A DNA stretch of 64,000 bases from Actinoallomurus liliacearum (GTDB lineage: Bacteria; Actinomycetota; Actinomycetes; Streptosporangiales; Streptosporangiaceae): NCBI RefSeq assembly GCF_039542035.1, contig NZ_BAABHJ010000008.1, positions 682,001 to 746,000 of the forward strand, read 5' to 3'. Positions 8,819 through 16,222 of this stretch are shown here, one piece after another. The notes beneath the pieces are model-generated. The model saw only the letters and a program-made list of their open reading frames with translations, searched no databases and was not told where the DNA came from. Position numbers and translations under genes: made by a program. Numbering within the stretch: the first letter of the stretch is position 1; every line of letters begins with the position of its first letter.

Positions 8819-10284
8819 GTCTCGCCTCGACCGTCGATCCGACCGCCCTGCCGGGCGTACGGGTCTGGGTGCGCCGTGTCCTGGAGGATCTTCAGCGCGG
8901 CAGGAGCTGCCTGTGCCTGCTCCCCGACTCCCAGGTCCGGCCGACGGACGCGCCGGCCGAGAGGCTCCTGGGCGAGCTGCTGCACGAGCTCGGCGACTTC
9001 CTGCTCCTGCCACCGGCGGAGCGGGATCGCGTCGCGCGGGTCCCACGGCCGCGCGCCCCGCAGGCCGCACCGGCCGGCCGGTGGACGCCGAGTGAGCCGC
9101 TGCTGGACTATGACGACGGCCTCTCGGACTTCGAGCACCACACCCGGCCGCTCCCGGCGACGCCGGCGATCACGGCGCCCGCCCCCTCGGTGCCCATGCG
9201 GACCGCCGCGGCCGACCTGCTGGAACGGCTGGCCAAGGAACTCCAGGGTCCCTACTCCGCGGGCGGTCCCGCCGCCGAGGGGCTGGACGACGTACTGGCG
9301 CGGTTGACCGAGGACCGGCCGCCGTCCCGCGGTGGACAGGTGATCGTCGTACGAGCCTGGCGGGAGGCGTCTTCCACCGCCGCGACCGACCTGCTCCGGC
9401 GGCTGACCGCGGCCGTCAAGGAGGCCGGACTGACCCCCACCCGGCGCCCGCGCATGCTCGTGGTCGCCACGCCGTCGGGGCTGCCCGCGGAGCTTCCGGA
9501 CCAGATCTCCCGGGAGGACACGGCCGTGCACTGGTGGTGGGGGGTCCTCGGCCGGTTGGACACCGCGACCGTCGTCTCCGTGGCCCGGCCGCACTCCCCC
9601 GGCCCGGCGGCACATCATCAGCTCCTGGAATCGGTCGTCCAGGCGGCCGTGGTCGAGGTGTGCGGGCCCTTTCTCGACCTGGCGACGGAGCTGGCCACCC
9701 GCTGGGACGGCGTTCCGGCGACCCTCCTCGATGAGCTGAGGCACGTGGTCGGTGCCGTGACCGCGGAGCCCGCCTCGGCGGGGTCCGCTCGCCGGGGACG
9801 TCGCTCCGCGCTCCAGCCGGACAACACGCTGCGCCCCGGCTGGAATCAGGGGCTGCTCGACGCGTGGGACGGGCAACTGCGCTGCCACCCGGGGTACGAG
9901 CCCGATCTGGAGCACACCGTGCGGACCAGGCTCTGGCTCGCCCAGAACCGTGTTCTTCTCCCCCTGCTGGACGACGCGCGCGAGGAGTTCACCGAGGTGA
10001 TCCGCCGCCGGTCCCGGCTGCCGCCCGGCCGGCTCGCCGAGCGCTACCGGTCGGGCCCGGTGGGCACCGCGTCGGCGCCGCCGGCGGACGGCGGCACCGC
10101 CGAGGCGCTGATGGGGATGGAACTCGGCGCGATGTGGGGCGCCCACCTCAACAGTCACGTCCGGCTGACCCGTGAGGAGGCCGACCGGCTTCGCGTGTTG
10201 TGGGACGCCCGCAACCGCCTGGCCCATCGCGCCGCGCTCGACGACCACCGGTTGAAACGGCTGGTGACGGAGCTCTGCCGGTGA
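8815..10284 (+). CDS. C-terminal HEPN-motif protein, candidate effector of the STAND operon
   Basis: A 489-residue protein starting at GTG 8815, overlapping the ATPase stop by four bases, so the two are co-translated. The C-terminal helices (about 420-489) carry RNRLAH at residues 466-471, an exact RNxxxH motif as in catalytic HEPN ribonuclease domains. The surrounding sequence, LRVLWDARNRLAHRAALDD, resembles Swt1-type HEPN domains. The middle (about 160-260) has alternating strands (GGQVIVVRAW, RMLVVATPSGLP) and HWWWGVLGRLDTATVVSV, like a nucleotide-binding fold without a visible P-loop. A linker rich in Pro and Ala lies at about 85-125. Known HEPN toxins cut RNA; whether this one does is inference. 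It could instead be an adaptor. Confidence 0.7.
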   Translation: MSLASTVDPTALPGVRVWVRRVLEDLQRGRSCLCLLPDSQVRPTDAPAERLLGELLHELGDFLLLPPAERDRVARVPRPRAPQAAPAGRWTPSEPLLDYDDGLSDFEHHTRPLPATPAITAPAPSVPMRTAAADLLERLAKELQGPYSAGGPAAEGLDDVLARLTEDRPPSRGGQVIVVRAWREASSTAATDLLRRLTAAVKEAGLTPTRRPRMLVVATPSGLPAELPDQISREDTAVHWWWGVLGRLDTATVVSVARPHSPGPAAHHQLLESVVQAAVVEVCGPFLDLATELATRWDGVPATLLDELRHVVGAVTAEPASAGSARRGRRSALQPDNTLRPGWNQGLLDAWDGQLRCHPGYEPDLEHTVRTRLWLAQNRVLLPLLDDAREEFTEVIRRRSRLPPGRLAERYRSGPVGTASAPPADGGTAEALMGMELGAMWGAHLNSHVRLTREEADRLRVLWDARNRLAHRAALDDHRLKRLVTELCR

Positions 10285-10321
10285 TCGATTCGCGGTCCGT
10301 CGCAGGTGGCCACGGCGGGCG

Positions 10322-11152
10322 TCAGAGCCCGGGCAGGAATCCGCGGAGCTCCGCCAGGACGGCCTCGGGGCGTTCCTCGGCGAGGAAGTGGCCGCAGTCC
10401 TCGATCATCGTGCCGGTGACGTCCTCGGCGTAGTCGCGCCAGACCGCCACGGTGTCGATCGTCTGCAGGAAGCTGTGCTCGCCCCACAGCGCCAGCAGCG
10501 GCATCGGGATCCGCCGGCCGGCGTCGGCCTCGTCGTGCGCGGCGTCCTCGTCGGCGGCGCGGTAGTCGTCGAACCCGGCCCGCAGCGCGCCCGGCCGGGA
10601 GAACGCCCGGACGTATTCGGCGATGTCCTCCTCCGGGAGCGGCACGTGCGCCCAGTCGTCGATGAGGTACCGCAGGTAGGCATCGGGGTTCGCCCCGGCC
10701 AGCAGTTCGGGCAGGTCGGGCCGCAGGTGGAACAGCCAGTGCCAGGTGCCGCGGGCCAGGCCGGCGTCCATCCGCCGCCACATCTCGCGCGTCGGGATGA
10801 TGTCCATGAGGACGAGCCGCTCGACGTCGCCGGGATGGTCGAGCGCCCAGCGGTGCGCCACCCGGGCGCCCCGGTCGTGGCCGATCACCGTGGCCGACTC
10901 GTGGCCGAGGGCGCGGATCAGCCGGTGCAGGTCCTCGGCGCGGGTGCGCTTGTCGTGCCCGTCCCTCGGCAGGTCGCTGCGCCCGTAGCCGCGCAGGTCG
11001 GGAACGACGACCGTGTACGCCTCGCTGAGCGGCCCGACGAGGTGCCGCCAGCAGTGCCCCGTCTGCGGCCAGCCGTGCAGAAGGACGAGCAGGGGCCCGT
11101 CACCCACCTGCCGGTAGTACATGCGGATGCCGTTGACCGTTGCGATCGCCAT
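10322..11152 (-). CDS. Haloacetate/fluoroacetate dehalogenase-like alpha/beta hydrolase
   Basis: A 276-residue alpha/beta hydrolase. The residue layout matches fluoroacetate dehalogenases: nucleophile Asp93 in GHDRGAR with Arg94 and Arg97, Asp117 in LMDIIP, halide-binding His138-Trp139 in TWHWLF, Tyr197 in FDDYRA, and catalytic His255 in CGHFLAEE. The spacings Asp93-Asp117 and Asp93-His138/Trp139 equal those I recall for the Rhodopseudomonas palustris enzyme. The reaction would be hydrolytic removal of halide from haloacetates. An epoxide hydrolase is the main alternative. The gene is transcribed divergently from a CGNR-type regulator across a long palindromic operator, and GGGGG lies six bases before ATG 11152. 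Confidence 0.8.
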   Translation of the reverse strand: MAIATVNGIRMYYRQVGDGPLLVLLHGWPQTGHCWRHLVGPLSEAYTVVVPDLRGYGRSDLPRDGHDKRTRAEDLHRLIRALGHESATVIGHDRGARVAHRWALDHPGDVERLVLMDIIPTREMWRRMDAGLARGTWHWLFHLRPDLPELLAGANPDAYLRYLIDDWAHVPLPEEDIAEYVRAFSRPGALRAGFDDYRAADEDAAHDEADAGRRIPMPLLALWGEHSFLQTIDTVAVWRDYAEDVTGTMIEDCGHFLAEERPEAVLAELRGFLPGL

Positions 11153-11155
11153 CTC

Positions 11156-11202
11156 TAACCCCCTTATATGGTTATAGCCAATCTAACCATATGATGGGGT
11201 TA
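11156..11202. promoter_or_regulatory. Palindromic operator between dehalogenase and CGNR regulator
   Basis: Two 19-base arms (11156-11174 and 11184-11202) are near-perfect inverted repeats. The matched blocks are TAACCCC with GGGGTTA and ATATGGTTA with TAACCATAT, separated by a nine-base AT-rich centre. TATGAT at 11190-11195 is a good -10 element six bases before ATG 11202, so the regulator is probably leaderless. On the other strand TATAAG can serve the dehalogenase. Binding here would block both promoters. Confidence 0.7.
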
Positions 11203-11783
11203 TGGGGGACTGGCTCTGGGACGGCGGCCGGCCGAGCGTCGACCTGGTCAACACGATCCGCGACCGCAAGCTCGGCGGCCGCGAGACCCTGCGCACGCCC
11301 GCCGACCTGGGCGCCTGGCTGCGGACGGCGGATCTGCCCGGCGACCCGGACGACGCCGGCCTGCGGGCCGTACGGCGGCTGCGCGAGGCGATCGACCTCC
11401 TCGCGTTCCCGGACGTGAGCGCGGCCGGCCGGGGGGCCGCGGCGGAGGCCGACGACGCGCTCCCCCGGACCGCGCGGGAGGCGGTCGACATCGTCAACGC
11501 GGCCATCGCGGCCGCGCCGCCGGTCCCCCGGCTGGCCCTGGACGACGCCGGGCGTCCCGTCGCCGCGCCGCGCGAGGAGTCGACGGCGGCCGCGATGGCC
11601 CGCCTCGCCGTCGACGCGATCGGCCTGCTGACCGGCGACGACCTGCTGCGCGTCTGCGCGGCGCCCGACTGCGGCGTACGGTTCGTGGACCGCTCCCCCG
11701 CCCGGAACCGCCAGTGGTGCTCGATGCGGCGCTGCGGCAACCGGAACAAGGCCCGCCGGCACTACGACCGCACACGGTCCTGA
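11202..11783 (+). CDS. CGNR zinc finger (ABATE domain) transcriptional regulator
   Basis: A 193-residue protein with an N-terminal ABATE-type domain (starting GDWLWDGGRPSVDLVNTIRD) and a C-terminal CGNR zinc finger. The predicted zinc ligands are Cys152, Cys157, Cys173 and Cys178, with the signature CSMRRCGNRNKARRHY. Proteins of this family are thought to be DNA-binding regulators, often next to the enzymes they control. The divergent hydrolase and the shared palindrome suggest a local autoregulated repressor. The start codon overlaps the last base of the operator. Confidence 0.85.
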   Translation: MGDWLWDGGRPSVDLVNTIRDRKLGGRETLRTPADLGAWLRTADLPGDPDDAGLRAVRRLREAIDLLAFPDVSAAGRGAAAEADDALPRTAREAVDIVNAAIAAAPPVPRLALDDAGRPVAAPREESTAAAMARLAVDAIGLLTGDDLLRVCAAPDCGVRFVDRSPARNRQWCSMRRCGNRNKARRHYDRTRS

Positions 11784-11821
11784 GCGCGTGAGATGTCGTC
11801 CCGCCCTGCGATGATCGCCCT

Positions 11822-12771
11822 GTGATCGACACAGCGGACCAGGACGAACTCCGGAACACCATCCGCGAGGCCCTCGCCATCGGGGATCTCGACTTCGACG
11901 CGATCATCGAGGACTGCGTCGAGTACCTTCACGGGGTCGTGGAGGCCGACACGGTGCGCGCGGCCGCCACCGAGATCGCGGCGGAGGAGTTCGCCGCCTA
12001 CCGCTCCGACCAGAAGACCTGGCCGGACGTCCTCGACGCCGACCGGCTGATCCGGGCGTTCCGGGAGCTGGAGACGGCCGGATCATCGCCCGCGAGAACT
12101 TCACGTGCTGCCAGAGCTGCGGCACCGCCGAGATCGGTGGAGAGGCACCGGAAGGCGCCGATCCCCGCGGCTACGTCTTCTGCCACCACCAGGACGTCCA
12201 GGCCGCCGTCGGCGGCCATGGGGTGTACCTGTCGTACGGCACCTTCGGCGGAGACGAGGCCGCGACCACCCGGATCGGCGAGGAGGTCGTCGCCGTGCTG
12301 CGCCGCCACGGCCTCGCGCCGGACTGGAACGGCGATTCCGGCCGGCGGATCGAGGTGCCCCTGACGTGGCGGCGGCGGCGCTTCGGGCGGCTCGCCGCCT
12401 GGCCCGGCGGTCCCGAGCCGGAGAACGCCGGCCCGCTCAAGGTGACCTACCGCGACTACGCGCGAGGGCGTGGCGAGGACGACGCGATCCCGATGCCGCT
12501 CGCCGCGGCCCGCCGGACCCTGCTCGACCTGACGCCGCGGAAGGGCAACTTCGCGACGTTCGAGGGCCGGTCCGGCGCCATCGTGCAGATGATCTGGGAG
12601 GACGGGCCCCGGCTGTGGCTGGAGAGCCCGGACGTCGCGACGCGGAGCTCGCGCGGCCGCCACGTCACACCGGCCGAGGCCGAGGACCTGATCCGCGTCC
12701 TCGCCGAGGAGGACCGCGCGGACCTCGCCCGCCTCGGCGACATCGAGGTCCGCCCCTGGTCCACCGGCTGA
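11822..12771 (+). pseudogene. DUF6891-like protein gene interrupted by a one-base frameshift
   Basis: The reading starts at GTG 11822 (TADQDELRNTIREALAIGDL) and is coding-like until about residue 86 (AFRELETAG), near base 12080. The homologous sequence continues in the -1 frame from base 12082 (IIARENFTCCQSCG, then GHGVYLSYGTFGGDEAA) to the stop at 12769-12771. Restoring one G in the GG at 12080-12081 would rejoin the halves into about 316 residues. A cysteine pair (CCQSC) sits just after the break. The family is of unknown function, and the DUF number is recalled from the motif pattern. The cause may be true inactivation or a sequencing error. A GATGAT -10 element six bases before the GTG suggests leaderless expression. 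Confidence 0.7.
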
Positions 12772-12796
12772 GCCGTCGAGGTCGCCGGGTGGGCCG

Positions 12797-13150
12797 TCAG
12801 AGCGGCGGGATCCGCTCGCGGCGCATCCGCGGGATCACCGGGCGTTTCTCCATCTGGAAGACGCGGTCCCAGGCGGCGTCGAGCTGGGCCTCCAGCTCCC
12901 GGACGCGCTTCTCCAGTCCCATGATGTGGCGGATGCCGACCAGCGTGACGCCTTCGTCGGCCAGTTCCATGACGCGGCGGATCCGGCCGATCTCGTACGC
13001 CGAGTAGCGCCGGTGGCCGCCCGGTGTGCGCCGGGGTTGAACGACGCCGTGCCGGTCGAGACGGTGCAGGAACCGGCGGCGCGTCTCGAGCATCTCTGCG
13101 GCCTGCCCGACGGAGTACAGCGGCCGGTGTTCTTCTTCAGTGAGGACCAT
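12797..13150 (-). CDS. MerR family transcriptional regulator (HspR-like)
   Basis: A MerR-type regulator of about 117 residues. The winged helix-turn-helix spans YSVGQAAEMLETRRRFLHRL to RTPGGHRRYSAYEIGRIRRV. It is followed by a coiled-coil dimerisation helix (LEKRVRELEAQLDAAWDRVF) and a short basic tail. No effector-binding domain is present, as in HspR and other short MerR proteins. The start is uncertain: ATG 13150, 13162 and 13177 are all in frame, and none has a convincing ribosome-binding site. I give the shortest, which leaves six residues before the conserved RPLYSVG. It is divergent from the small protein at 13350. Confidence 0.8.
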   Translation of the reverse strand: MVLTEEEHRPLYSVGQAAEMLETRRRFLHRLDRHGVVQPRRTPGGHRRYSAYEIGRIRRVMELADEGVTLVGIRHIMGLEKRVRELEAQLDAAWDRVFQMEKRPVIPRMRRERIPPL

Positions 13151-13258
13151 GACGCGAGCCATCGTGGGGCACGGCACACCACTCGGATGCCCCGTACACG
13201 CCCAGGTTGTGGGCTTCTTTACGCACGGAGGGCGGGCGCGTCGGTTCCTTCATGCGCA

Positions 13259-13274
13259 CCGTCCTTATGGACGG
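13259..13274. promoter_or_regulatory. Small dyad between MerR gene and hypothetical gene
   Basis: CCGTCC and GGACGG form a perfect inverted repeat around TTAT in the 199-bp divergent intergenic region. A further ACGGT follows directly. It may be an operator for the neighbouring MerR protein; nothing more can be said from sequence. Confidence 0.3.
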
Positions 13275-13349
13275 ACGGTCAGCGTTACCGGCAAAGGACC
13301 GGGACCGGGTGCACCAAGCACCCAAAAGACAGTCGAGAGGACCGGAACC

Positions 13350-13820
13350 ATGTTCTTTCTTGCGCTGCTCGCCCTCCTCGGAATCGAGGAAACGGCGAAA
13401 GAGACCCGGCTGCGTAAGGCCAGGCTCGCCAAGCTGACCGAGGAGGCCGTCGAGGCTCCGCTCGACGAGGCGCGGTATGTCGCGCTGGAGTCCGAGCTCA
13501 GGGAGCTGGCGCGAACGGCTGCGACAGCAGTACAGAAGGCGCACATCATCAAGGCCGCCAGGAAGCTCGCGAAGGCCGCGCTCTCCGCGCGGAGGACTCC
13601 TTCGCACCGGGCGGCACTGGCGAAGTTGGCCGCAGTGGCGCCGACTCCGCTGATGAACGGGCGCCCGGTGACCCAGGCCGCGGTGGAGTGCGCGGAGGCC
13701 GCCGTGAGGACGGCGAACGAGGAGTGGAAGATCAGCCTCGTCGAGGTGTCCGCCAAGACGATGCTCCGGGGGACGCGAGCGTCCTCGATCCGTGCGCTGC
13801 GGAAGGCCGGGCGCATCTGA
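13350..13820 (+). CDS. Hypothetical helical protein, 156 residues
   Basis: Not recognised. The start ATG 13350 has GAGAGG about ten bases upstream. The N-terminus (MFFLALLALLGIEETAKE) could be a short membrane anchor or a buried helix. The remainder is strongly helical and rich in Ala, Lys, Arg and Glu, with basic helices (KAHIIKAARKLAKAALSARR) and a basic end (RASSIRALRKAGRI). There are no cysteines and no catalytic motif. It is followed by a strong hairpin terminator. Its divergent neighbour is a MerR regulator, so it may be the regulated target. Confidence 0.65.
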   Translation: MFFLALLALLGIEETAKETRLRKARLAKLTEEAVEAPLDEARYVALESELRELARTAATAVQKAHIIKAARKLAKAALSARRTPSHRAALAKLAAVAPTPLMNGRPVTQAAVECAEAAVRTANEEWKISLVEVSAKTMLRGTRASSIRALRKAGRI

Positions 13821-13825
13821 TCATC

Positions 13826-13856
13826 AACGGGCGGGGTGCTCCGCACCCCGCCCGTT
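13826..13856. terminator. Bidirectional hairpin terminator
   Basis: A perfect 14-bp stem (AACGGGCGGGGTGC with its complement) around a three-base loop. It starts six bases after the stop of the 13350 gene and lies 28 bases before the stop of the convergent thiolase gene, so it can serve both. Confidence 0.85.
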
Positions 13857-13883
13857 CGTTCGGTGGCCGCCCGCGGTCCGTGC

Positions 13884-15029
13884 TCAGATGCGCTCGATGA
13901 TGGTGGCGTTGGCCTGGCCGCCGCCCTCGCACATCGTCTGCAGGCCGTAGCGGCCGCCGGTGCGCTCCAGCTCGTGCAGGAGCTTGGTCATCAGGATGCT
14001 GCCGGTGGCGCCCAGCGGGTGGCCGAGCGCGATGGCGCCACCGTTCGGGTTGGTCTTCTCCAGGGAGGCGCCCGTCTCGCGCGCCCACGCCAGCGGGACC
14101 GGCGCGAACGCCTCGTTGACCTCGAACACGTCGATGTCGTCGATCGACAGCCCGCCCCGCCGCAGGGCCTTCTCGGTGGCGGGGATCGGCCCGGTCAGCA
14201 TGTACACCGGGTCGGAACCCTCGACGACGAGCGTGTGGATGCGGGCGCGGGGCGTCAGGTTGTGCTCCCGTACGGCCTCCTCGGAGGCGATGAGGAGCGC
14301 GCCGGCGCCGACCGAGATCTGGGAGGCGATCGCGGCGGTGAGCTCCCAGCCCTCGCGCAGCGGCTGCAGGCCGGCCATCTTCTCCAGCGAGGTGTCCGGC
14401 CGGGCGCCCTCGTCCTTGGTCACGCCGGCGATCGGCGCGGTCTCCCGGTCGAAGTAGCCGTTCTCGATCGCGTTGACGGCGCGCCGGTGGCTCTCCAGCG
14501 CGAACGCCTCCAGATCACCGCGCTTGAAACCCCACTTCTCGCACATCAGCTGCGCGCCGCGGAACTGCGAGATCTCCTGGTCGCCGTACCGCGCGGACCA
14601 GCCCTCGCCGTACGGGAAGGGCATGCCCTTCTCCAGCGCCATGGCGACGCTGGAGCCCATCGGGACCATGCCCATGTTCTCCACGCCGGAGGCCACGACG
14701 AGATCCTGGGTGCCGGACAGGACGCCCTGGGCGGCGAAGTGGATCGCCTGCTGCGACGACCCGCACTGCCGGTCGATGGTCACGCCGGGGACCCGCTCGG
14801 GCAGGCCCGCGGACAGCCAGGCGGTACGGGCGATGTCGAGCGACTGCGGGCCGACCTGCATGACGCAGCCCATGATCACGTCGTCGACCGCCTCGGGGTC
14901 GACGCCCGTGCGCTCGACGAGCTCCTTGAGAACGTGCGCGCCCAGGTCGGCCGGGTGCACGGCCGCGAGGGCGCCCTTCTTGGTGCCTACGGGGGTACGG
15001 ACCGCTCCGACGATGTACGCCTCGGCCAC
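13884..15029 (-). CDS. Acetyl-CoA acetyltransferase (thiolase)
   Basis: A 381-residue type II thiolase. It has the nucleophile Cys89 in TIDRQCGSSQQ, the substrate-loop histidine in GHPLGATG (about 337) and the general-base Cys in CEGGGQANA (about 367). The NEAFA motif (VFEVNEAFAPV) is present. The enzyme cleaves or forms acetoacetyl-CoA or longer 3-ketoacyl-CoA. GTG 15029 was chosen because GGAGG lies five bases upstream and the family starts with AEAYIVGAVRTP; the frame stays open upstream but without homology. Two palindromes lie upstream (15070-15104), pointing to repressor control. Confidence 0.92.
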   Translation of the reverse strand: MAEAYIVGAVRTPVGTKKGALAAVHPADLGAHVLKELVERTGVDPEAVDDVIMGCVMQVGPQSLDIARTAWLSAGLPERVPGVTIDRQCGSSQQAIHFAAQGVLSGTQDLVVASGVENMGMVPMGSSVAMALEKGMPFPYGEGWSARYGDQEISQFRGAQLMCEKWGFKRGDLEAFALESHRRAVNAIENGYFDRETAPIAGVTKDEGARPDTSLEKMAGLQPLREGWELTAAIASQISVGAGALLIASEEAVREHNLTPRARIHTLVVEGSDPVYMLTGPIPATEKALRRGGLSIDDIDVFEVNEAFAPVPLAWARETGASLEKTNPNGGAIALGHPLGATGSILMTKLLHELERTGGRYGLQTMCEGGGQANATIIERI

Positions 15030-15069
15030 GACGCCTCCAAGTATCTTCCCGGGTTCCGTCCCAACAAGA

Positions 15070-15104
15070 ACCGAACAACATTCGGTCAGTACGAGGTTAC
15101 CTCG
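15070..15104. promoter_or_regulatory. Two palindromes upstream of the thiolase gene
   Basis: ACCGAA and TTCGGT form a perfect inverted repeat around CAACA (15070-15086). Six bases further on, CGAGGT and ACCTCG form a second one around a single T (15092-15104). Both are 41-75 bases upstream of the thiolase start. Sizes and symmetry fit TetR-family operators such as those that control fatty acid or sterol degradation. The cognate regulator is not identified. Confidence 0.5.
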
Positions 15105-15245
15105 CTCGGTCCATCCGTCGATATGACCGAGCCCACTCTCGGACACGAACCTGCCACCCCGGAGACGACGCCATCGCCGCGTCGTCAGTTCGACGCCGGG
15201 CGGGCCGGCGACGACCACGTGCATGGAGCCCGGCCCGGCCCTGTA

Positions 15246-15272
15246 CCTGAATCATTGTCGAGGTTCTAGAGT
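15246..15272 (+). promoter_or_regulatory. SoxR-like box and -10 element of the soxR gene
   Basis: CCT at 15246-15248 and AGG at 15261-15263 bound an imperfect 18-bp dyad of the size SoxR proteins bind. TAGAGT at 15267-15272 is a -10 hexamer seven bases before ATG 15280, giving a leaderless start. The dyad match is weak. Confidence 0.35.
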
Positions 15273-15279
15273 GGCGCGC

Positions 15280-15795
15280 ATGGAGCATCCCCGATGGGAC
15301 GTGTGCGAGCTCACCGTGGGCCAGGTCGCGGAGCGGAGCGGGGTCGCCGTCTCCGCACTGCGCTTCTACGAGACTCAGGGCCTGATCCGCAGTCGCCGTA
15401 CCGCGGGCAACCAGCGCCGCTACACCCGCGATGTGCTGCGACGCGTTGCGTTCATCCGGGTCTCCCAGCGCGTCGGCATCCCGCTGAAGCAGATCCGCGA
15501 CGCCATGGCCCGGCTTCCGGACGAGCGGACGCCGACCCGGAAGGACTGGGCCGCGCTGTCCGCCTCCTGGCAGAGCGAGCTCACGGCCCGCATCGAACAG
15601 CTCCAACGGCTGCGCGACGACCTGACCGACTGCATCGGCTGCGGCTGCCTGTCGCTGAGCCGGTGCCGCCTGTCCAACCCGTTCGACGAGCTGGGCGAGC
15701 AGGGCCCGGGCCCCCGGCGGCTGCTCACCGAGACGGCGGCGCAGGCGGCGTCCGCCGCCGGGCCGGACGCCTGCGATGGGGATCACTGCGGCTGA
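15280..15795 (+). CDS. soxR: Redox-sensitive transcriptional regulator SoxR
   Basis: A 171-residue MerR-family protein. The winged helix spans about 10-80 (LTVGQVAERSGVAVSALRFY, RTAGNQRRYTRDVLRRVAFI), followed by a dimerisation helix. The [2Fe-2S] cluster motif is Cys118, Cys121, Cys123 and Cys129 in CIGCGCLSLSRC. In actinomycetes SoxR responds to redox-active compounds rather than to superoxide itself. ATG 15280 was preferred over GTG 15271 because the -10 hexamer TAGAGT overlaps the GTG. It is divergent from the thiolase; the next gene, an ArsR regulator, converges on it with a 13-base overlap. Confidence 0.93.
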   Translation: MEHPRWDVCELTVGQVAERSGVAVSALRFYETQGLIRSRRTAGNQRRYTRDVLRRVAFIRVSQRVGIPLKQIRDAMARLPDERTPTRKDWAALSASWQSELTARIEQLQRLRDDLTDCIGCGCLSLSRCRLSNPFDELGEQGPGPRRLLTETAAQAASAAGPDACDGDHCG

Positions 15796-16133
15796 GGTGA
15801 CGGCGCCCCGAGCTGCCGTTCGTACGCGGTGACCAGGGCGTCGAGCACGCCGGGGAAGCGGGCGTCGAGGTCGTCGAGGCGCAGGGCGGTCCAGCGCCGG
15901 TTGCCGTCCTCGCGCTGACGGATCACGCCCGCCTCACGGAGCACCCGGAAGTGGTGGGTGAGCGTGGACGGCGCGACATCCACGGGGAACGTCCCGCAGG
16001 CCCGCTCCGGGTCGGCGTGCAGCGTCCGGACGATCGTCATCCGGGTGGGGTCCGACAGCGCGTGCAGGACGTCCAGCAGGTCGAACTCGTCGACGTCGGG
16101 GTGGGTGAGCGCGCGACGCTGCGATCGGGGCAT
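15783..16133 (-). CDS. ArsR family transcriptional regulator
   Basis: A 116-residue winged-helix repressor. Features are LHALSDPTRMTIVRTLHADP, APSTLTHHFRVLREAGVIR (recognition helix) and a C-terminal dimerisation helix. A cysteine in ERACGTFPVD is present, but no ELCVC-type metal site. The sensed signal may therefore be a thiol-reactive compound or unknown. ATG 16133 was preferred over ATG 16160 because GAGAGG lies about nine bases upstream. It is divergent from a quinone oxidoreductase, which it likely represses together with itself. Confidence 0.88.
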   Translation of the reverse strand: MPRSQRRALTHPDVDEFDLLDVLHALSDPTRMTIVRTLHADPERACGTFPVDVAPSTLTHHFRVLREAGVIRQREDGNRRWTALRLDDLDARFPGVLDALVTAYERQLGAPSPQPQ

Positions 16134-16180
16134 GGCGATGTCCTCTCTTTCGACAACCATCGTACAACCGTGGTATGACT

Positions 16181-16196
16181 TTCGTCGTACGACGAA
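16181..16196. promoter_or_regulatory. 16-bp perfect palindrome, putative ArsR operator
   Basis: TTCGTCGTACGACGAA is a perfect palindrome between the ArsR gene and the quinone oxidoreductase gene. It is followed by the direct repeat GAACGTC GAACGTC ending at the oxidoreductase ribosome-binding site. Its position would block the oxidoreductase promoter. Confidence 0.55.
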
Positions 16197-16222
16197 CGTC
16201 GAACGTCGAAGGAGAAGACGTC

